From Vishniacozyma victoriae (taxonomy: Eukaryota; Basidiomycota; Tremellomycetes; Tremellales; Bulleribasidiaceae): a DNA stretch of 64,000 bases. The position numbers and the translations under genes were made by a program. The notes under the pieces were generated by a model that ran no database searches, was not told the DNA's origin, and worked only from the letters and a program-made list of their open reading frames with translations. The DNA is taken from positions 4,216,001 through 4,280,000 of the forward strand of contig JADPYG010000088.1 of NCBI GenBank assembly GCA_017654735.1, given 5' to 3'. Shown in pieces: positions 24,736-37,983 of the stretch (position 1 is the first letter of the stretch; each line of letters opens with the position of its first letter).

Positions 24736-27700
24736 ATGTCTCGAGGCAACTTCATCTACCGTACCCATATCCCGGCATATCACCTACACCATAGCATGTC
24801 CGATGGCCTCGGACGCGGCGGAACGACCTCTAAACGATCGCCTCCGCGTCAAGCAGAAGACCGAGATTCGACTGTAGTCCTACGTTCGACAAGAGGGACT
24901 GGCCTTCCACCCCGTATCCTATCTAGTGGACGAGGGAGGGGAGCAAGTAGAGGAGTAGGAATGAGGACTTGGCCTGTAGTCAGACCTCAAAGTGGAAGTG
25001 TTCCGCCTTGGGCAAACAGGAGCAAGACGGTGGATACGTATATCCCCAGTCGTCCTTCGTTCATAGATGAAGCAAGAGTGGAGGCAGGGAGCAGATATAT
25101 GTCAAGGAAGGAACCGCCAACACAACCGAAGTGGGATAGGGAGAGAAGTAGGACTCCGTCACAGTATCCTCGCATGATGTCGAGCTCGCCGCCTTCCGGA
25201 TCGCGGCCGAACACGGGCGCTACGTCGGGATATTCGTCAGGGCCATCTCACCAGCGCTGGATGGCACCTGAAGATCAAGCTGGTCCTTCACGATATTCCG
25301 TACCCGAACCGCAAGAGGAGCGCGAAATAGCCATTGAATCCGCACCGTCATCAACGACAAGTAGAGCTCAATCGCTGTCATATTCAAATCCACCAGACGC
25401 CACGAATGCCGGTGCCCAGAGCGTTCGTGGGGAACCGGAGACGGACGCAACTGGATCTTCTAGAGTAGTGACACGCCAGCCAAGCCCCTTGGCGTACCCA
25501 AATACGGGAACGATACAGGATGAGAAGGAGGATATGCAGATGGATACACCCGGAGCAGGACCGAGCGGATCCCCCGAACGTGCAAAGGAGGCGGAGTCGC
25601 TGGGAAAGGACGTCAAACCGGATCTATCGACTTTGGAGGGAGAAGAAGTACCCAGTGTAGCAGATGAGGATAGGCAAGATGGTGTCCTTGCTGTAAAGTG
25701 AGTCGCTACTTTACACAGAAAGGATTATTCCTGATCACCAAACAGGCGTAGTCTGGTTCTACAATGTTATGAGAAGAATGTCGCGATACGAACAGCCGCT
25801 CGGAAAGCTTTTCGAGTTCAAAAGACGGCGGAATTGGCAGCAGTCGGGAGGATAGTCCAGCATGTACTATGGAGAGATGATGGAGTTGGAGTTCAATGGA
25901 TCAAAGCTCGCAATCGAGGGTCGCCCAAGAAGCCCGCAACCGTCCCTACCAACCCGACATCAGGAACACCCATCACTATCGACCCTTCGCCGCCCAGACA
26001 AGCAGCCAGTCTGGAGCCTATACAGCTCACACGCCCACCAACGCTGCCACCTACCCAACCGACAATCCCGGATCGAGCAAAAACACCTCCGATCATCGTC
26101 AAACTCGAGGCATCATCAGCAATAAAGCCCAACCCGTCTCAACCCCCACATCACGCGCTACCACCCAAACCTTGTCCCAACCTACCCACACCGGCCGTTC
26201 AATCGAAATCCAGTCTTGCTACACCGGGGACTATCAAGCCGGCCGTTGTGCCGGACGATAGCTCTGCGTTATCTGACAAACAAAAGGGAAAACGACAGGC
26301 AGGAGTGGATTCTGATCACACCAAACGTAAAGCCGCGGACGATACCCCGGAAGTCGATTCGAGCAAACCCGCCAAGCTGCCTAAGGTCGATTCTACGGCT
26401 AGACATCAGCTTTCTTCGGAGGAATTTCGCGCCCTGAGCAAGTCAGAAAAGAAAGCTTTGAAATACAAAATAGAGGCGGAGCGCAAAGAACTGGTCGCGC
26501 GTCATGGTGCGAACGGTGTCGACTTCAAGCTAAAAAAGTCAAAGAAAAGCGCATCGGAGAGAAAGAAAATCCGAAAGGAGAAAGAACGGCTGAAGGAGGA
26601 GGAAGATCGCAATAGATCACCGGCACCGCATCAGGTGACTGAGGGTATCGCCAAGGGCGCTACGAAAGCAGTATCAACGGTTGTGAAGTCCAGTGATGTG
26701 CCTCAAAGCTCGATATCAGACCCAGCGACTTCTTCTCACAGCGCTGGGAGACGCGGAGAGAATTCCACGGGCAATTCCACGATTAAGACCTCGGGAGCAG
26801 CTAAGCGAGTCATCCATCTATCCGACGATACCACCGTCAATGGTTCAGCGAACGCGGGGAATCCGAAGGACAAGAGCAAAGGCAAGGCTCGAGAGGTTGT
26901 CGACTTGACGAAGGACTTGAGCAACGACAAGCCAAATCCGCCACCGGCTCGCAATCCAGTGAAAGCAGCCACGACTTCCGGCACCGCACTCAAAGCAGCA
27001 AAACCGGCCACAACTCCTTCCGCATTGCGACCAAGTGTACCTACGGGACCCACTGTGAGACCGAGTACGGTGCGACCGCCCATTCCTACGCCCACATCGG
27101 TCAGACCGACTGCACCTGTTCGACCTGGCGTCAGACCGCCGACTACCGCTTCTGTACGACCATCCGCCTCCAATGTCATTCCGCGACCGTTGTCATTCAA
27201 CAGTTCCGCAGCGCGACCTCCATCGTATCCTTCGATTGGCCGACCTCCACAAAGTACAACCGTGGCCCGACCTCCCGCCAGCACATCTACAGCTGCTCGA
27301 CCGCCGTCTGGCGCCCTTGGCCGACCTCCACAACCAAGACCGATAACTCTCCGCATACCAAGTGATAGCAGTGATATTACACGACCTACTGCGCACCCTC
27401 AGTACCAAGCTCCAGCAGGTCAATCGTCATACAGCGAACGTCAGGCTCTAGCTGCTCTGGCTCGACCTCCCATCGGTCAACCCGTCCGTCCTGCCGGTAC
27501 CAAGTTCTTGCCCCGCACTGCAGCTACTATACAAGCACGACCACCAGCATCGACTGCTCCTCTAGGAGGCAAACCGTCCGCTTCTACCGATGTAAATCAA
27601 AGTCGATCAATACATCGCACCTCGACGTTATCGTCTTCTTCACCCCTGGGAGGCTCCGAGATGCTACCTTCACGCTCGTTGACGCCGGCAGTCACGACTC

Positions 27701-27885
27701 CTCGATATAAAGAACTTCGACGATTACTTAGCGAAAAGATGGAAGAGATGGATAACTGGACATCGATGCTGGTTGATCTGCCCGATAGAGCCGAGATGAC
27801 TCAACGACAGATTGATAGGACTCGGCAAGAGTGCTTTGTGCTGCAGAAACAGATGAGGGACGAGAAGGATAAGGTGGGCTCCTGA
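24736..27885 (+). CDS. large disordered proline-rich basic protein, function unknown
   Basis: The ATG at 24736 opens MSRGNFIYRTHIPAYHLHHS. The first exon runs to about 25698, and a 48-nt intron joins in frame to a 2.1-kb second exon, giving about 1,030 residues. The N-terminal third is Arg/Ser/Pro-rich. Right after the intron is the only compact segment, helical, with CYEKNVAIRTAARKAFRVQK and VGRIVQHVLWRDDGVGVQW. A lysine-rich block (KLKKSKKSASERKKIRKEKE) is followed by about 300 residues of RPP-type repeats (ARPPSYPSIGRPPQ). A C-terminal helical segment (LRRLLSEKMEEMDNWTSML) ends the protein. The composition suggests a nuclear scaffold or transcription/RNA factor, but that is inference. Confidence 0.75.
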
Positions 27886-28989
27886 GACAACAGATTGTGC
27901 ATAGGCTACTTGCATAACTCTCATCCATTCATATTCGCACTACATCCATTATCATACGTACAATTTGTTTAACGATGCATACAATAACGCCATGCCGCCC
28001 ACATATACCGCGACGATCATTTACGGCATGACTCGCAAATCTGATTCTTAGGTTAAGAAATCTTTTGCCCATGCCAATGACCTCGGGACTTGTTATTGGT
28101 ATATGCTCCCGACTGTTCTACTTCTGTTGCTTCTGTATCTGCAAATTCTCATTGCTAATAGTGGCTTGTGGCTGTTAGGGGTGATAGCTGAAGTGACTGA
28201 TAAAATCTCAGTGTATTGGTATTCAGGGTAACTTAAACCCGTTACTCTAGGTCAACCTTAATTCCAACCACCTCCTCCTTGTTCGTTGAGCGAGTTACTC
28301 TACCAAATACTATCATTCCTACACCTGACTACGATAGCGTTTATATATACACGTATACGCGTCGAAAGCATCCCCAAGTGCCTTGAAGGCAGCTCACGAA
28401 TATCGGACCACTCAATTCGACAATCAAGCCGTCGGGTTCATTTATCTCCACACGGACGCCTAGCCTTTATCACCAACATCCTTTATACTCCAACTTTCAT
28501 CGCACTGCTCCACTCCACTCCCTCATATTCGTTCTCACGTCCTACAGCTATCGCAAACACGCACTCGACATTCAGAGTGGTTATATGCGAGTAGTCGCGA
28601 CTTTCTTCACCGCACCGCAATCTTCCAACTCGCCCGAAGAACATTTCGACGCGTCTTCTTTCGAATAGTAGATCGTCGATTGGAGATTGTCTCGGACTAT
28701 TGAGATAGGAAGTACTCCACTGGTATACAGCTTGTAAGTCGATCATTGTCTACACATGGAGTAGGGTGCGCGTGTCCTCAGGAGGAATCCTTGTTGTGGG
28801 CGGAGTGGGGCCGATAGGGGCGTTCTCTCGAGGTCCATCTCAATCTCGTCATTCTCCACACCATTTTCTGGTCGCTGTCGTGTTGAGGCTTCGTGATCCT
28901 TGTTCCCGCTTCAACTGACATCAACAGGCAACCAAAGTCTTAAAGAACTGTCAATACCGTATAACCCATCTTCACCACGCTTCCCTACA
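27886..28989. promoter_or_regulatory. upstream region of the histidine kinase
   Basis: About 1.1 kb between two plus-strand genes. It contains TATATATA near 28341 and a pyrimidine-rich leader close to the kinase ATG. No gene is seen. Confidence 0.4.
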
Positions 28990-31900
28990 ATGGCAGCCGT
29001 ACCGTCAGGCTCGCATCCTTCGGGGTTGGTCCCACCCGAATCGAGCGCCTTTGAACAACATATCCTATCCCTCCTTTCTGTCATCTCGCAACCACCTTCT
29101 CCCGCATACCCCTTCCCTACATCCGATTCTCCGCTACCCACTACCGCCGAAATCAAGCTCGAATCTTTCGCAGGCGAGAAGACGGACGCGCAAGATGCGA
29201 TAGAGAAGGCCATCATCAGTCTAGGCGGGCGTATACGAGAAAGTGAGCGTGCATCCAGTCCTCATGCTGTACAGAATACCCTTGTCAACCCCACCAACGC
29301 ACCTCTCTTGACTCCGGAATGGACACCTCCTCCTGGGGATGCTCTGGAGATCGGTGCTTCGCCGCCTACCGCTTGTCCTACATGTGCTCGGTCCTTCTCG
29401 GATCAAATCACTCCCACTCCATCGAATTCGGTCCGAGAGGTACAACCAACGCCAGCAGGATGGTCTACGAATCTCAATGGAGGGATGTCGGCCGAGAAGG
29501 AATTGGAGCTTTTGCGAGCACAGGTACAGGATATCGCGCGAGTCTGTAAAGTAAGCTTCGTGCCCTTCTTATTTTTAGGCTAGCTGACAGTCAGGCTGTC
29601 GCGACAGGCGATCTGACTCAGAAGATCATCGTCCCGGTCGAAGGACAGGCCATGACCGAACTCAAGGATATCATCAATTCCATGGTAGACCGCCTAAAGA
29701 CCTTCGCAGTCGAGGTGGAAAGAGTATCACTGGAAGTCGGAACAGAAGGGAAACTGGGAGGTCAAGCAGTAGTCGAGGGAGTCGAGGGTACATGGAGAGA
29801 ATTGACTGCTGTTGTCAATAAGCTTGCTGCTAATTTGACGAGTCAAGTTAGGAGTATCGCAAAGGTCACAAAGGTAAGCTGAAATGATATTCGTGACCCG
29901 AGCTGATTTGTAGGCTGTCGCCCGAGGAGATTTGAGCGAGACGATTGAAGTGGAGGCTAGCGGAGAAATTGCTGAATTGAAGACTACGGTCAATGGGATG
30001 GTGAGCTGAGTAGACACAGTCGTGTGTATGAGCTAAACAACAGGTAATGTCACTGCGTACACTCGCAGATGAAGTCAGTCGTGTATCGCTCGAAGTAGGA
30101 TCCAAAGGAAGGTTAGGTGGTCAAGCACATGTACCAGACGTCGAAGGTGTATGGAAGGATCTTACAGTCAATGTCAGCTCAATAGTTCTTGCTCGAAGCA
30201 TCAGCTGACAGGCAGGTCAATCGAATGTGTCAGAATTTGACCACTCAAGTGAGGTCAATCGCTACAGTCACCACAGCCGTCGCCAGAGTAAGTTGACCTC
30301 CCTCCAGAAGTAGCTCGCAGCTGACGTACAGGGTGATTTGAGTAAGATGATCGAGATTGAAGCCGAGGGCGAGATGGCTATTTTGAAGAATGTAAGCTTA
30401 CAGCTTCTAGAGATTTTGGATGATAGCTGATATGTCAGACTGTCAATCGGATGGTTCGTCAATTGACTACATTTGCTACTGAGGTCACTCGAGTCGCGTT
30501 GGAAGTAGGGACACAAGGTATCTTGGGTGGACAGGCTGTCGTTGAGGGAGTCGAAGGTGTCTGGGAAGATCTGACGACGAATGTTAATGTAGGTCCAAAA
30601 CGATATGAGCGGTCAGAGACTGATATCCCAGAAAATGGCCGGTAATTTGACCGATCAAGTGCGAGAGATTGCCGAAGTCGTGAGTTTCAATGAAAGAAAA
30701 TCATCAAGCATGCTGACAGCTGCAGACAAAATCAGTAGCCCGAGGAGACCTGACCAAAACGGTCCGAGCAGACGTCCAAGGGGAGATCCTCGATCTAAAG
30801 ATCACCGTCAACGACATGGTGGCGCAACTTACAGTCTTCGCTGCTGAAGTCACCCGTGTCTCGCTAGAGGTCGGAACAGAGGGCAAATTAGGTGGTCAGG
30901 CTTTAGTGCCCAACGTTGAGGGAACTTGGCAGATTCTCACGGATAATGTCAATTTAATGGTAAGCTACCATTTTAAGTCTTGTAGAAACTGAGCTTACAA
31001 AGCAGGCTACCAACCTTACTACTCAAGTGCGATCTGTTGCTGAGGTGTAAGTGCAGCTAACTGCCCCGATCCTATGTAGAGAGCTGATGTCTAGTACCAC
31101 CGCAGTCGCAGAGGGAGATTTGAGTAAGAAGATTAATGTGCCTGCCTTTGGGGAGATCTTGGAACTCAAGAGCACGGTCAACCGGATGGTGGACAGTCTG
31201 CGAAGTTTCTCTTCCGAAGTCACTCGTGTCGCCCGAGAGGTTGGTACAGATGGTCGACTGGGTGGTCAGGCTATGGTCCCTGGGGTTGCTGGTACATGGA
31301 AGGTGAGTTACAAATTTCCGTCGAGATTTGAAGCTGATGTATAGGATTTGACCGATTGTGTCAATATCATGGCTGCCAATTTGACGGAACAAGTGCGAAC
31401 TATCGCTCATGCGACGGTGAGCTAGATTCTACCCTCTCTCGCCGGGTATCGAGCTGATTATCCAGACCGCCGTCGCTCGTGGTGATTTGACCCAGAAAGT
31501 TGTCGGAGTGAAAGTATCTGGAGAGATTCTGGATTTGGTCAATACTATCAATAATATGATTGACCAGCTGGCGATCTTCGCCGCGGAGGTCACTCGTGTA
31601 GCTCGAGAAGTAGGAACGGAGGGCAAACTGGGAGTACAGGCCGAAGTCGGCAATATCGAAGGAACATGGCAAGAGATCACGTAAGTCATCATGTTCAAGT
31701 TTGAACTAGCTGACGGGCAGATACAATGTCAACACAATGGCATCGAACCTGACTACCCAAGTCCGTGCTTTCGCCCAAATTTCAGCTGCAGCCACCGATG
31801 GTGATTTCACGCGATTCATCACCGTTTCTGCGTCTGGAGAGATGGATTCGCTGAAGACCAAAATCAATCAAATGGTCTACAATCTAAGGGAGAGCATCGA

Positions 31901-34004
31901 AAAGAACACGGTCGCGAGGCAACAGGCAGAAATGGCAAACAGAAGTAAATCGGAATTCCTCGCAAACATGTCGCACGAGATCAGGTACGTCGTTGCCAGT
32001 GTGGTATGGGCTGATAAGTAGGACGCCAATGAATGGAATCATCGGAATGACGGTGTTGACTCTGGAGTCTGAATTGACGAGGGCGCAACGAGAGAACTTG
32101 ATGATTGTTTCGAGCTTGGCTTCGTCATTGTTGACTATTATTGATGATATTTTGGATATTTCGAAGAGTAAGTTACCTCAGCCAGAATACTGGACCGTCA
32201 CTGACACAGATAGTTGAGGCTGGTCGAATGACGATGGAGCAGATCCCATTCTCGCTTCGACTTGCTGTGTTCTCGGTCCTCAAAACGCTTTGTGTCAAGG
32301 CGTCGCAAAACAAGCTGGACTTGATTTTCGACATTGACCCAACTATCCCTGATCAGCTTGTGGGAGATCCGCTCCGACTACGACAGGTCATTACGAACTT
32401 GATTGGAAATGCCGTCAAATTCACCACGAAAGGAGCAGTTGCCCTCAGCTGTCGAGTCAAGTGCTATCACAGTGATGGAGTCGAGCTGGAATTCGCGGTT
32501 GCCGATACTGGTATCGGAATCCGAAAAGACAAGCTGGATGTCATCTTTGATACCTTTGCCCAAGCCGATGGGTCCACTACACGAAAATACGGTGGAACAG
32601 GTCTCGGTTTGACCATCTCGAAACGACTCGTGAACCTTATGAGCGGCAATTTATGGGTCACTTCGGACTTTGGAGAGGGATCTAAATTCTTCTTCACCCT
32701 CATGGCCGAGACTACCAGTGTACCCCCTCATCAGATTATTGATCGACTTGCACCCTGGGCAGGCAGGTATATCTTGTTTATCGATACACTTGGCGATACT
32801 TCTGGGATCATCAAGATGTTGACCACCTTGAAGCTCAAGACAATCGTTTGTCGGGATGTGGAGGAGTTGAAGTCGGGGTCGTTGCAATTGCCTACGGTCG
32901 ATACCATGATTGTGGATTCTCTTCATGCTGTGAGTCCACAAACGGATGCTTGAAGGTGGGAGCTGACAAATAGGCGGAGAGACTAAGAACGGTGGAACAC
33001 CTACGATACATCCCCATTGTGCTACTTGCACCCTCGAATCGACCTGCCGGGCCAAAGAACCCTTCATTCATCGACATCTCGGACGAAAGGCGCGAACTGC
33101 TTGGATTACCCAAACTCCATGAACAGCTTCTTTCGCCTATACCTGTGAAAGACTGCCTCGAAATGGGAATCAATACCTACTACACCACTCCTCTCAATCT
33201 GCAGGAACTATCAAACGCGATCGTACCCGCACTCGAGAGTCACCAAGTCGCTCCAGGCGATAGTGTCAAGGAAACAATCCTTTCTATCCTGCTTGCTGAG
33301 GATAATTTGGTCAATCAAAAGCTGGCAGTCAAGTTGCTTGAGGTTGCTGGACATAAGATTGAAGTTGCCGATAATGGAGAGATTGCATATGAGAAGTATA
33401 GAGGACGATTGGGGGCTAAGAATCCATACGATGTCATCCTTGTGAGTAGCTATCTAAAGTGCAGAAATGAGTCAAGCTGATAACCAGATGGATGTTTCGA
33501 TGCCTGTGATGGGTGGTATGGAATCTACTGGATGTATTCGAAGACATGAAGCGGAAGGCAATCTCCCTAGGACACCTATCATTGCTCTTACCGCTCATGC
33601 GATGATTGGAGATAAGGAACGATGTCTCGAAGCAGGAGTGAGCCAAGCTTCGATGTCCACATGAGTCGAGCTAATGATAGATGGACGAATACGTGACTAA
33701 ACCACTTCGCCGTGGAGATCTACTCGCCTCGATTGCAAAAGTTCTCATGAACAAAATCCCAGGAACCAACATCCCCATGCTCTCTGGTACTGTCGCTGGT
33801 CTACCCCCCAATTCGAATCTTACAGGAGCACAAAGCGGAGTTAGTGGAACTGGTGGACTCGCCGTCTCGGCGAGTCAGCTGAGTAGAGGTCTATCACCCT
33901 CTCCGTCCGCTAGTATAAGGGAGATCCCGGATGTTGTCACTCGAACATCGGTCAACACTCAAGGTCCACCTTCGCCCGAGGAGACGACTCAAAAGACGCC
34001 ATGA
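28990..34004 (+). CDS. NIK1: group III hybrid histidine kinase with HAMP repeats
   Basis: An N-terminal region of about 190 residues leads into seven consecutive HAMP-type units, each with an A-V-A-x-G-D-[LF]-[TS] start ([63 protein letters not shown]). Then come the H-box [19 protein letters not shown], the N-box [10 protein letters not shown]1 VADTGIGI and G2 GGTGLGL. A receiver domain follows with [12 protein letters not shown], phospho-acceptor Asp in [11 protein letters not shown], and the conserved Lys in KPLRRGD. The total is about 1,350 residues. There is no transmembrane segment, so it is a cytosolic osmosensor feeding the Ypd1-Ssk1/Hog1 phosphorelay. Known relatives (Os-1, Nik1, Cryptococcus Tco1) are the target of fludioxonil-type fungicides. 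More than fifteen introns fall at recurring positions in the repeats. Confidence 0.95.
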
Positions 34005-34546
34005 CCTTGATGACTTTATATAGCATTTTATGTTTCTTTTCTCTTATCTCTTTAATGTTTCTGTGTGTGTGTGTTTACGACAGGACCATAGGGTCCGTTG
34101 TAGCAGTAGTTATTATGCATTTAGCGTATACCAACCTTCTCAAGTTTAGCACCCACGCTGATCATCCCTTATCAGTCAATCTCGTCAGATAACAAAGGAG
34201 GTAAAAACGGAAGTGAAAAGATTTGTAGAAATGATAAATTGGTAAATGGAGCTCACGGATGATCTACATACTATCGGCGGTCGAGCTTCATCGGGTGCTG
34301 CAGTGTTGATCATGTCTACAATGGTAAGGGGTTTATCAAAGGTGTTGATCAGCTTCAATGGAGGTGATTGTCAGATTGACGAGGTTGATGAGCGGACACA
34401 ATGGATCTACCAGAAGAAAGCAAGGTGTCTGATGAGTGCATATACATATGTATAGGTATATCGAAAGCTAGATTCATCCATCGTCTGTTCTACTGCGTAG
34501 TCAACCACCTTATTTACTTTCAACCTAAAACATTACTCGAATAGAC
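34005..34546. other. intergenic region
   Basis: About 540 bases, AT-rich, holding the kinase 3' UTR and the promoter of the tetraspan gene. A (GT)n-like run lies near 34062. No gene is called. Confidence 0.35.
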
Positions 34547-35747
34547 ATGTTCAGAATCCCCCGTCCTACCTTACGAGGTCTCCCCTTAACCCACCCATTC
34601 CTATCCAAACCAGCCATCTCACTCGGTCTTACATCCCTCTCCCTCCTCTTACTAGTCCTGGTATTGTTATCAGTCCCAGGACCTATTAAAGGTTTATACT
34701 GGTTCAGCGTAGAGAATGATCTAGGTGATGAGATTAGTGCTGGGGTACTTGGTTGGTGTAGTATGTCCTCTTCCTCCCTCTTGAGATGGAGGCTGATGAG
34801 ATTAGTGACCAAAACTAGTAATTGTACTTATGCTCCTTTATCGTATGTCCCTCCCTTCCTCGTGAATTGAGCTGATCGATTAGCGATAATCCCTATCTTT
34901 CCGATATGATTGATTCGGGACAAGCTCTCACCGTTAGGATCATGTTACCTACCGGTATGTCCATCTATACCCTTTTGAACTACGCTGATAATGTAGCATG
35001 TTATTGGTTAATCGTGACCTTGGTCACTTGGGTGGGACTCACCATCCTAACGCCATCCGGTTACAAAATCAAAGATCTCGACAGTATCACCCGTCACCTC
35101 CGATTCGCCGTCCTAGAAGCCTGTGTCCTCTGCATCACTCTATTCGGATGTGTTCTCTGCTGGCTTGCCTTTGGACTGGGTAGGATGGCCTACCTCTCAG
35201 TTGAAGCTGGAGGTGGAAATCCTAAATCAGGTCAGGCTATGGAAACGTGGGTATTCTCTCCGGTACGTTTGGGATTACGCTGATGAGTAGTACGGCGGTA
35301 GCAGGTGTTATTTCCTTATTATCCATCTTCACCGCTTCGCTAGGTCTTCATCTCCGCTTGAAGCAGGCTTCAAGCCATTGGAAGGAAGAAGCAACCATGA
35401 ATAAACGTCGATCAATGATGTCCATGGCTGATAAACCTATGGCAAGCGTTGAAGCCAGGTCGATGACCGGTAGCGAGGCGACTCTCGGTGTTGATGGAAA
35501 AAAGAGGTACTCTAACGTTCCTGAGTATACGTTTGGAAGTGTCGGGCATTCCGACGAGGAGGAGAGGTTGGAGAGCAAGATTGATTTATCGAGAAAGACT
35601 TCGAGGGATACTGAGGCGATGGTCAGGCGGGCTTCGTAAGTCGACTGCGAATTGATATTAGTTTCTTGAACGCTGATTGGTAGCATGATATCGGTTAACG
35701 ACTCGCCTTACGGCGCAGCTGCCCAGGCCCAGCGTACCGCGCCTTGA
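34547..35747 (+). CDS. SUR7/PalI-like four-span membrane protein
   Basis: The ATG at 34547 opens a basic N-terminus (MFRIPRPTLRGLPLTHPF) and a first membrane segment (LTSLSLLLLVLVLLSVPGP). A loop follows with the claudin-like L-G-W-C-x6-C motif typical of SUR7/PalI proteins. Then come three further spans (CYWLIVTLVTWVGLTIL, VLEACVLCITLFGCVLCWLA, TAVAGVISLLSIFTASLGL) and a cytosolic tail of about 90 residues. Exons join in phase across six introns. The apparent TAA at 35637 lies inside a GTAAGT...TGGTAG intron, and the last exon (MISVNDSPYGAAAQAQRTAP) ends at 35747. These proteins organise plasma-membrane eisosomes or act in pH sensing (Rim9/PalI). Which branch this belongs to cannot be settled here. 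Confidence 0.65.
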
Positions 35748-35954
35748 GTCCGCCGTAGAGCCAGACCGAGTAAAGACCGGTTAGAATGTCGCTGTTACCT
35801 ATGTCAGCTTCGAATCTTGACTAGACCGTGATCGTATTTGTCAATAGAATAATAGCCAGTATCAAAGACCAAAACATGAAATATGATGTCGCATGTGAAC
35901 TGTACATGAATAACATCAACGTTAAAGACTCCTTCATCCATCCGATCCATGATC

Positions 35955-37622
35955 CTATGACCGAGACGAAATCACTGATGCCGTCCCTGCTCTACTTGGT
36001 AGTAGACGAGAATCATTCGATGGCGATTTCAGATCCTTGCCTTGATTCCTCTTGTCTTCTGCTGCTTGTGATTGCTGTTCACGCAAGACTTGAGCGACAG
36101 TTCTCGTAGGTTCGAATTCGAGTGGGTTTAAGGCTTGATCCATAAGTTGCAGTCGCTCAAACTTGTTGAAATCGAAGATGATGACTTGACCTCGTAGCCA
36201 AGGTGTATCGGGTGATGGAGGGTTTTCGCGAGGGTTGAATCCGAGTATAGCTGGTCCCGTGATCCATATTTGCGATTGCATATGATATCTCCAACCGCGT
36301 GAATACCTGGAATCAGTGATACACTCAAGCTATTGGGTGGGTGTACTCACAATTCATCCGCTGCCTCGAGCTGCGACATGTCTTCGGGCGATGCGTAGAA
36401 AATGTAGAATAGCGTTTCTTCCGAAAAGCTAACCATTTTTGTCGATAATGCCGGTGCATTGAATTGATGGTAGTGCTGTGGGATATCGAATATGTCTTCA
36501 ATAGGACCTTGATGCGACGTTTGCGATGAGTCCAGCCATGGCGTGACGAATGTGGGATATAGTGCACTGTCATCAGTTTCTACGATCCTGGTTCGGTTTA
36601 GATGGACTCACTTTGGTTGTTCCAGGTCGACGCCCAATTGACTCAGGTCCTCCCCAAACATCAATAATGCCCTGTCCCCCTTGCCCATCTTGATCTCGTA
36701 CAGTAATGCCTGCAATCCCCACTTGTCCACCGGACTCGACAGAATCTGCTGTACAGGTCTTGTAATTTGTTCCAATCCTCTCGAGGGCGATTGACGAAGC
36801 CATGTCATGTCTCCACCTGATCCCATCGTCTGAGCCAAGTGCTGCTGAATATTACTCGATGGGGCGATCGAAGAATGTGAGCCGGATGCACCGTTGGGTA
36901 ACGTTGAAGGAGGTGAAGGCGGTGCTTGTGCGTGTTGTCCGTGATTACGAAGGAAATTTGGTATCTTACCGCGTCAGCATACACTCTGCAAATTCGGCAG
37001 CTATGACTTACTCTGTCCTTGCCTTCCCCCGCTACAGCTCCGTTCCCACTCATATTGCCTAATGCTGGGAAATCGTCGCCTCCTCTTGAGCTATCATCTC
37101 GTAGTCCATTCGATTGCCCTTGTCCACCTGCTGTTCCTGGTGCTGATACTCCTGGAGGAGGTCCGGGCGGTGGTATACCTCCTGGTAATTGTCCTTGAGG
37201 TTGCGTCGAAAACATTCCAGAGTGTTGTGCTTGCGAAGCATACGAAGATCCACCTCCAAGTACTGGGAAATCGCTCGTATCTGTAAAAGCACGCATCAGC
37301 CCATTGTTCCCCTAAATATAATCTTTTGAAATGCCGTACCTCCAGCTGTACGTGATGAGAATCCAGGTGGTGCCGGTCCTCCTCTTGCGACTCCAACAGA
37401 TGGGAATCCAGCCGGTAATTGACCTGTCGATGCCCCTCTACTACTTGGCTGCTGGGATGTTGTCTGAGCACCTGCTGTTGCGTAGTACATTGGATTTGGG
37501 TTTGACGTAGGTGATTGTCGATAACTTGAAGGTATCTGAGCTGTTCTCTGAGCTACAGCTTCATGTCAGCTTGGCAAAACTGCGACCTGTTTGCTTGGTA
37601 ACATACGTGTTTGTCGGTTCAT
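35955..37622 (-). CDS. NOT2: CCR4-NOT complex subunit NOT2 (CDC36)
   Basis: The ATG at 37622 opens MNRQT, with the next exon reading VAQRTAQIPSSYRQ. Disordered Gly/Pro/Gln-rich segments follow, including DTSDFPVLGGG and GGDDFPALGNMSG, the DFPxLG motif known from NOT2 proteins. The conserved part starts with KWGLQALLYEIKMGKGDRAL and continues with the NOT-box (ALYPTFVTPWLDS, IEDIFDIPQHY, LFYIFYASPEDMSQLEAADE, YSRGWRYHMQSQIWITG, RGQVIIFDFNKFERLQL). The total is about 480 residues in six or seven exons. NOT2 binds NOT1 and NOT3/5 to form the module that couples the deadenylase to transcription and mRNA decay. The last 60 residues are a variable tail. Confidence 0.9.
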
Positions 37623-37983
37623 ATTCCCCTTTGAATTGGTAGATGCGATTAAGGTAAGAATGGAAAGAGTATTGACGCGACTGTTGCTGTGTTTAGCATC
37701 TGATCCATACATCTGAATAGTTGGAAATGTAGCTTACTGTGTAGCGGTGTCTAGTAGGTAGTAGTATTATTTGCTACTGTGACTACTTGTGATACCTATA
37801 CTATGCTTGATGCTATCAAAGTACCGTTGCTCACTGTCTACTACTACTGCACACTCACTTGCCTCTAACGGAAATACGGCGTTTTAACTCGGTGGCAAGC
37901 CGGTCTTATGCGATAGTATTACTCACTGTATCCTACACTCTATATACAACAGGAGCATCATCATGGTAAGTCAAACTCAGCTA
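37623..37983. promoter_or_regulatory. upstream region of NOT2
   Basis: About 360 bases between NOT2 and the 3' end of the next minus-strand gene. It includes AT-rich stretches and short CTACTACTAC-like runs. A 5' UTR intron is possible (GTAAGCTACATTTCCAAC on the minus strand). Nothing further is recognised. Confidence 0.35.

Noticed and set aside
24267..24755. A 162-codon minus-strand open frame
   Set aside because: It overlaps the start of the plus-strand gene at 24736 and shows no domain, splice site or composition that supports it.
26736..27356. A 206-codon minus-strand frame rich in Gly and Arg
   Set aside because: It mirrors the RPP repeats of the large plus-strand protein and has no independent support.
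35637..35639. TAA as the stop of the SUR7/PalI-like gene
   Set aside because: It lies in a GTAAGT donor; splicing to the TGGTAG acceptor adds a protein-like last exon ending at 35747.
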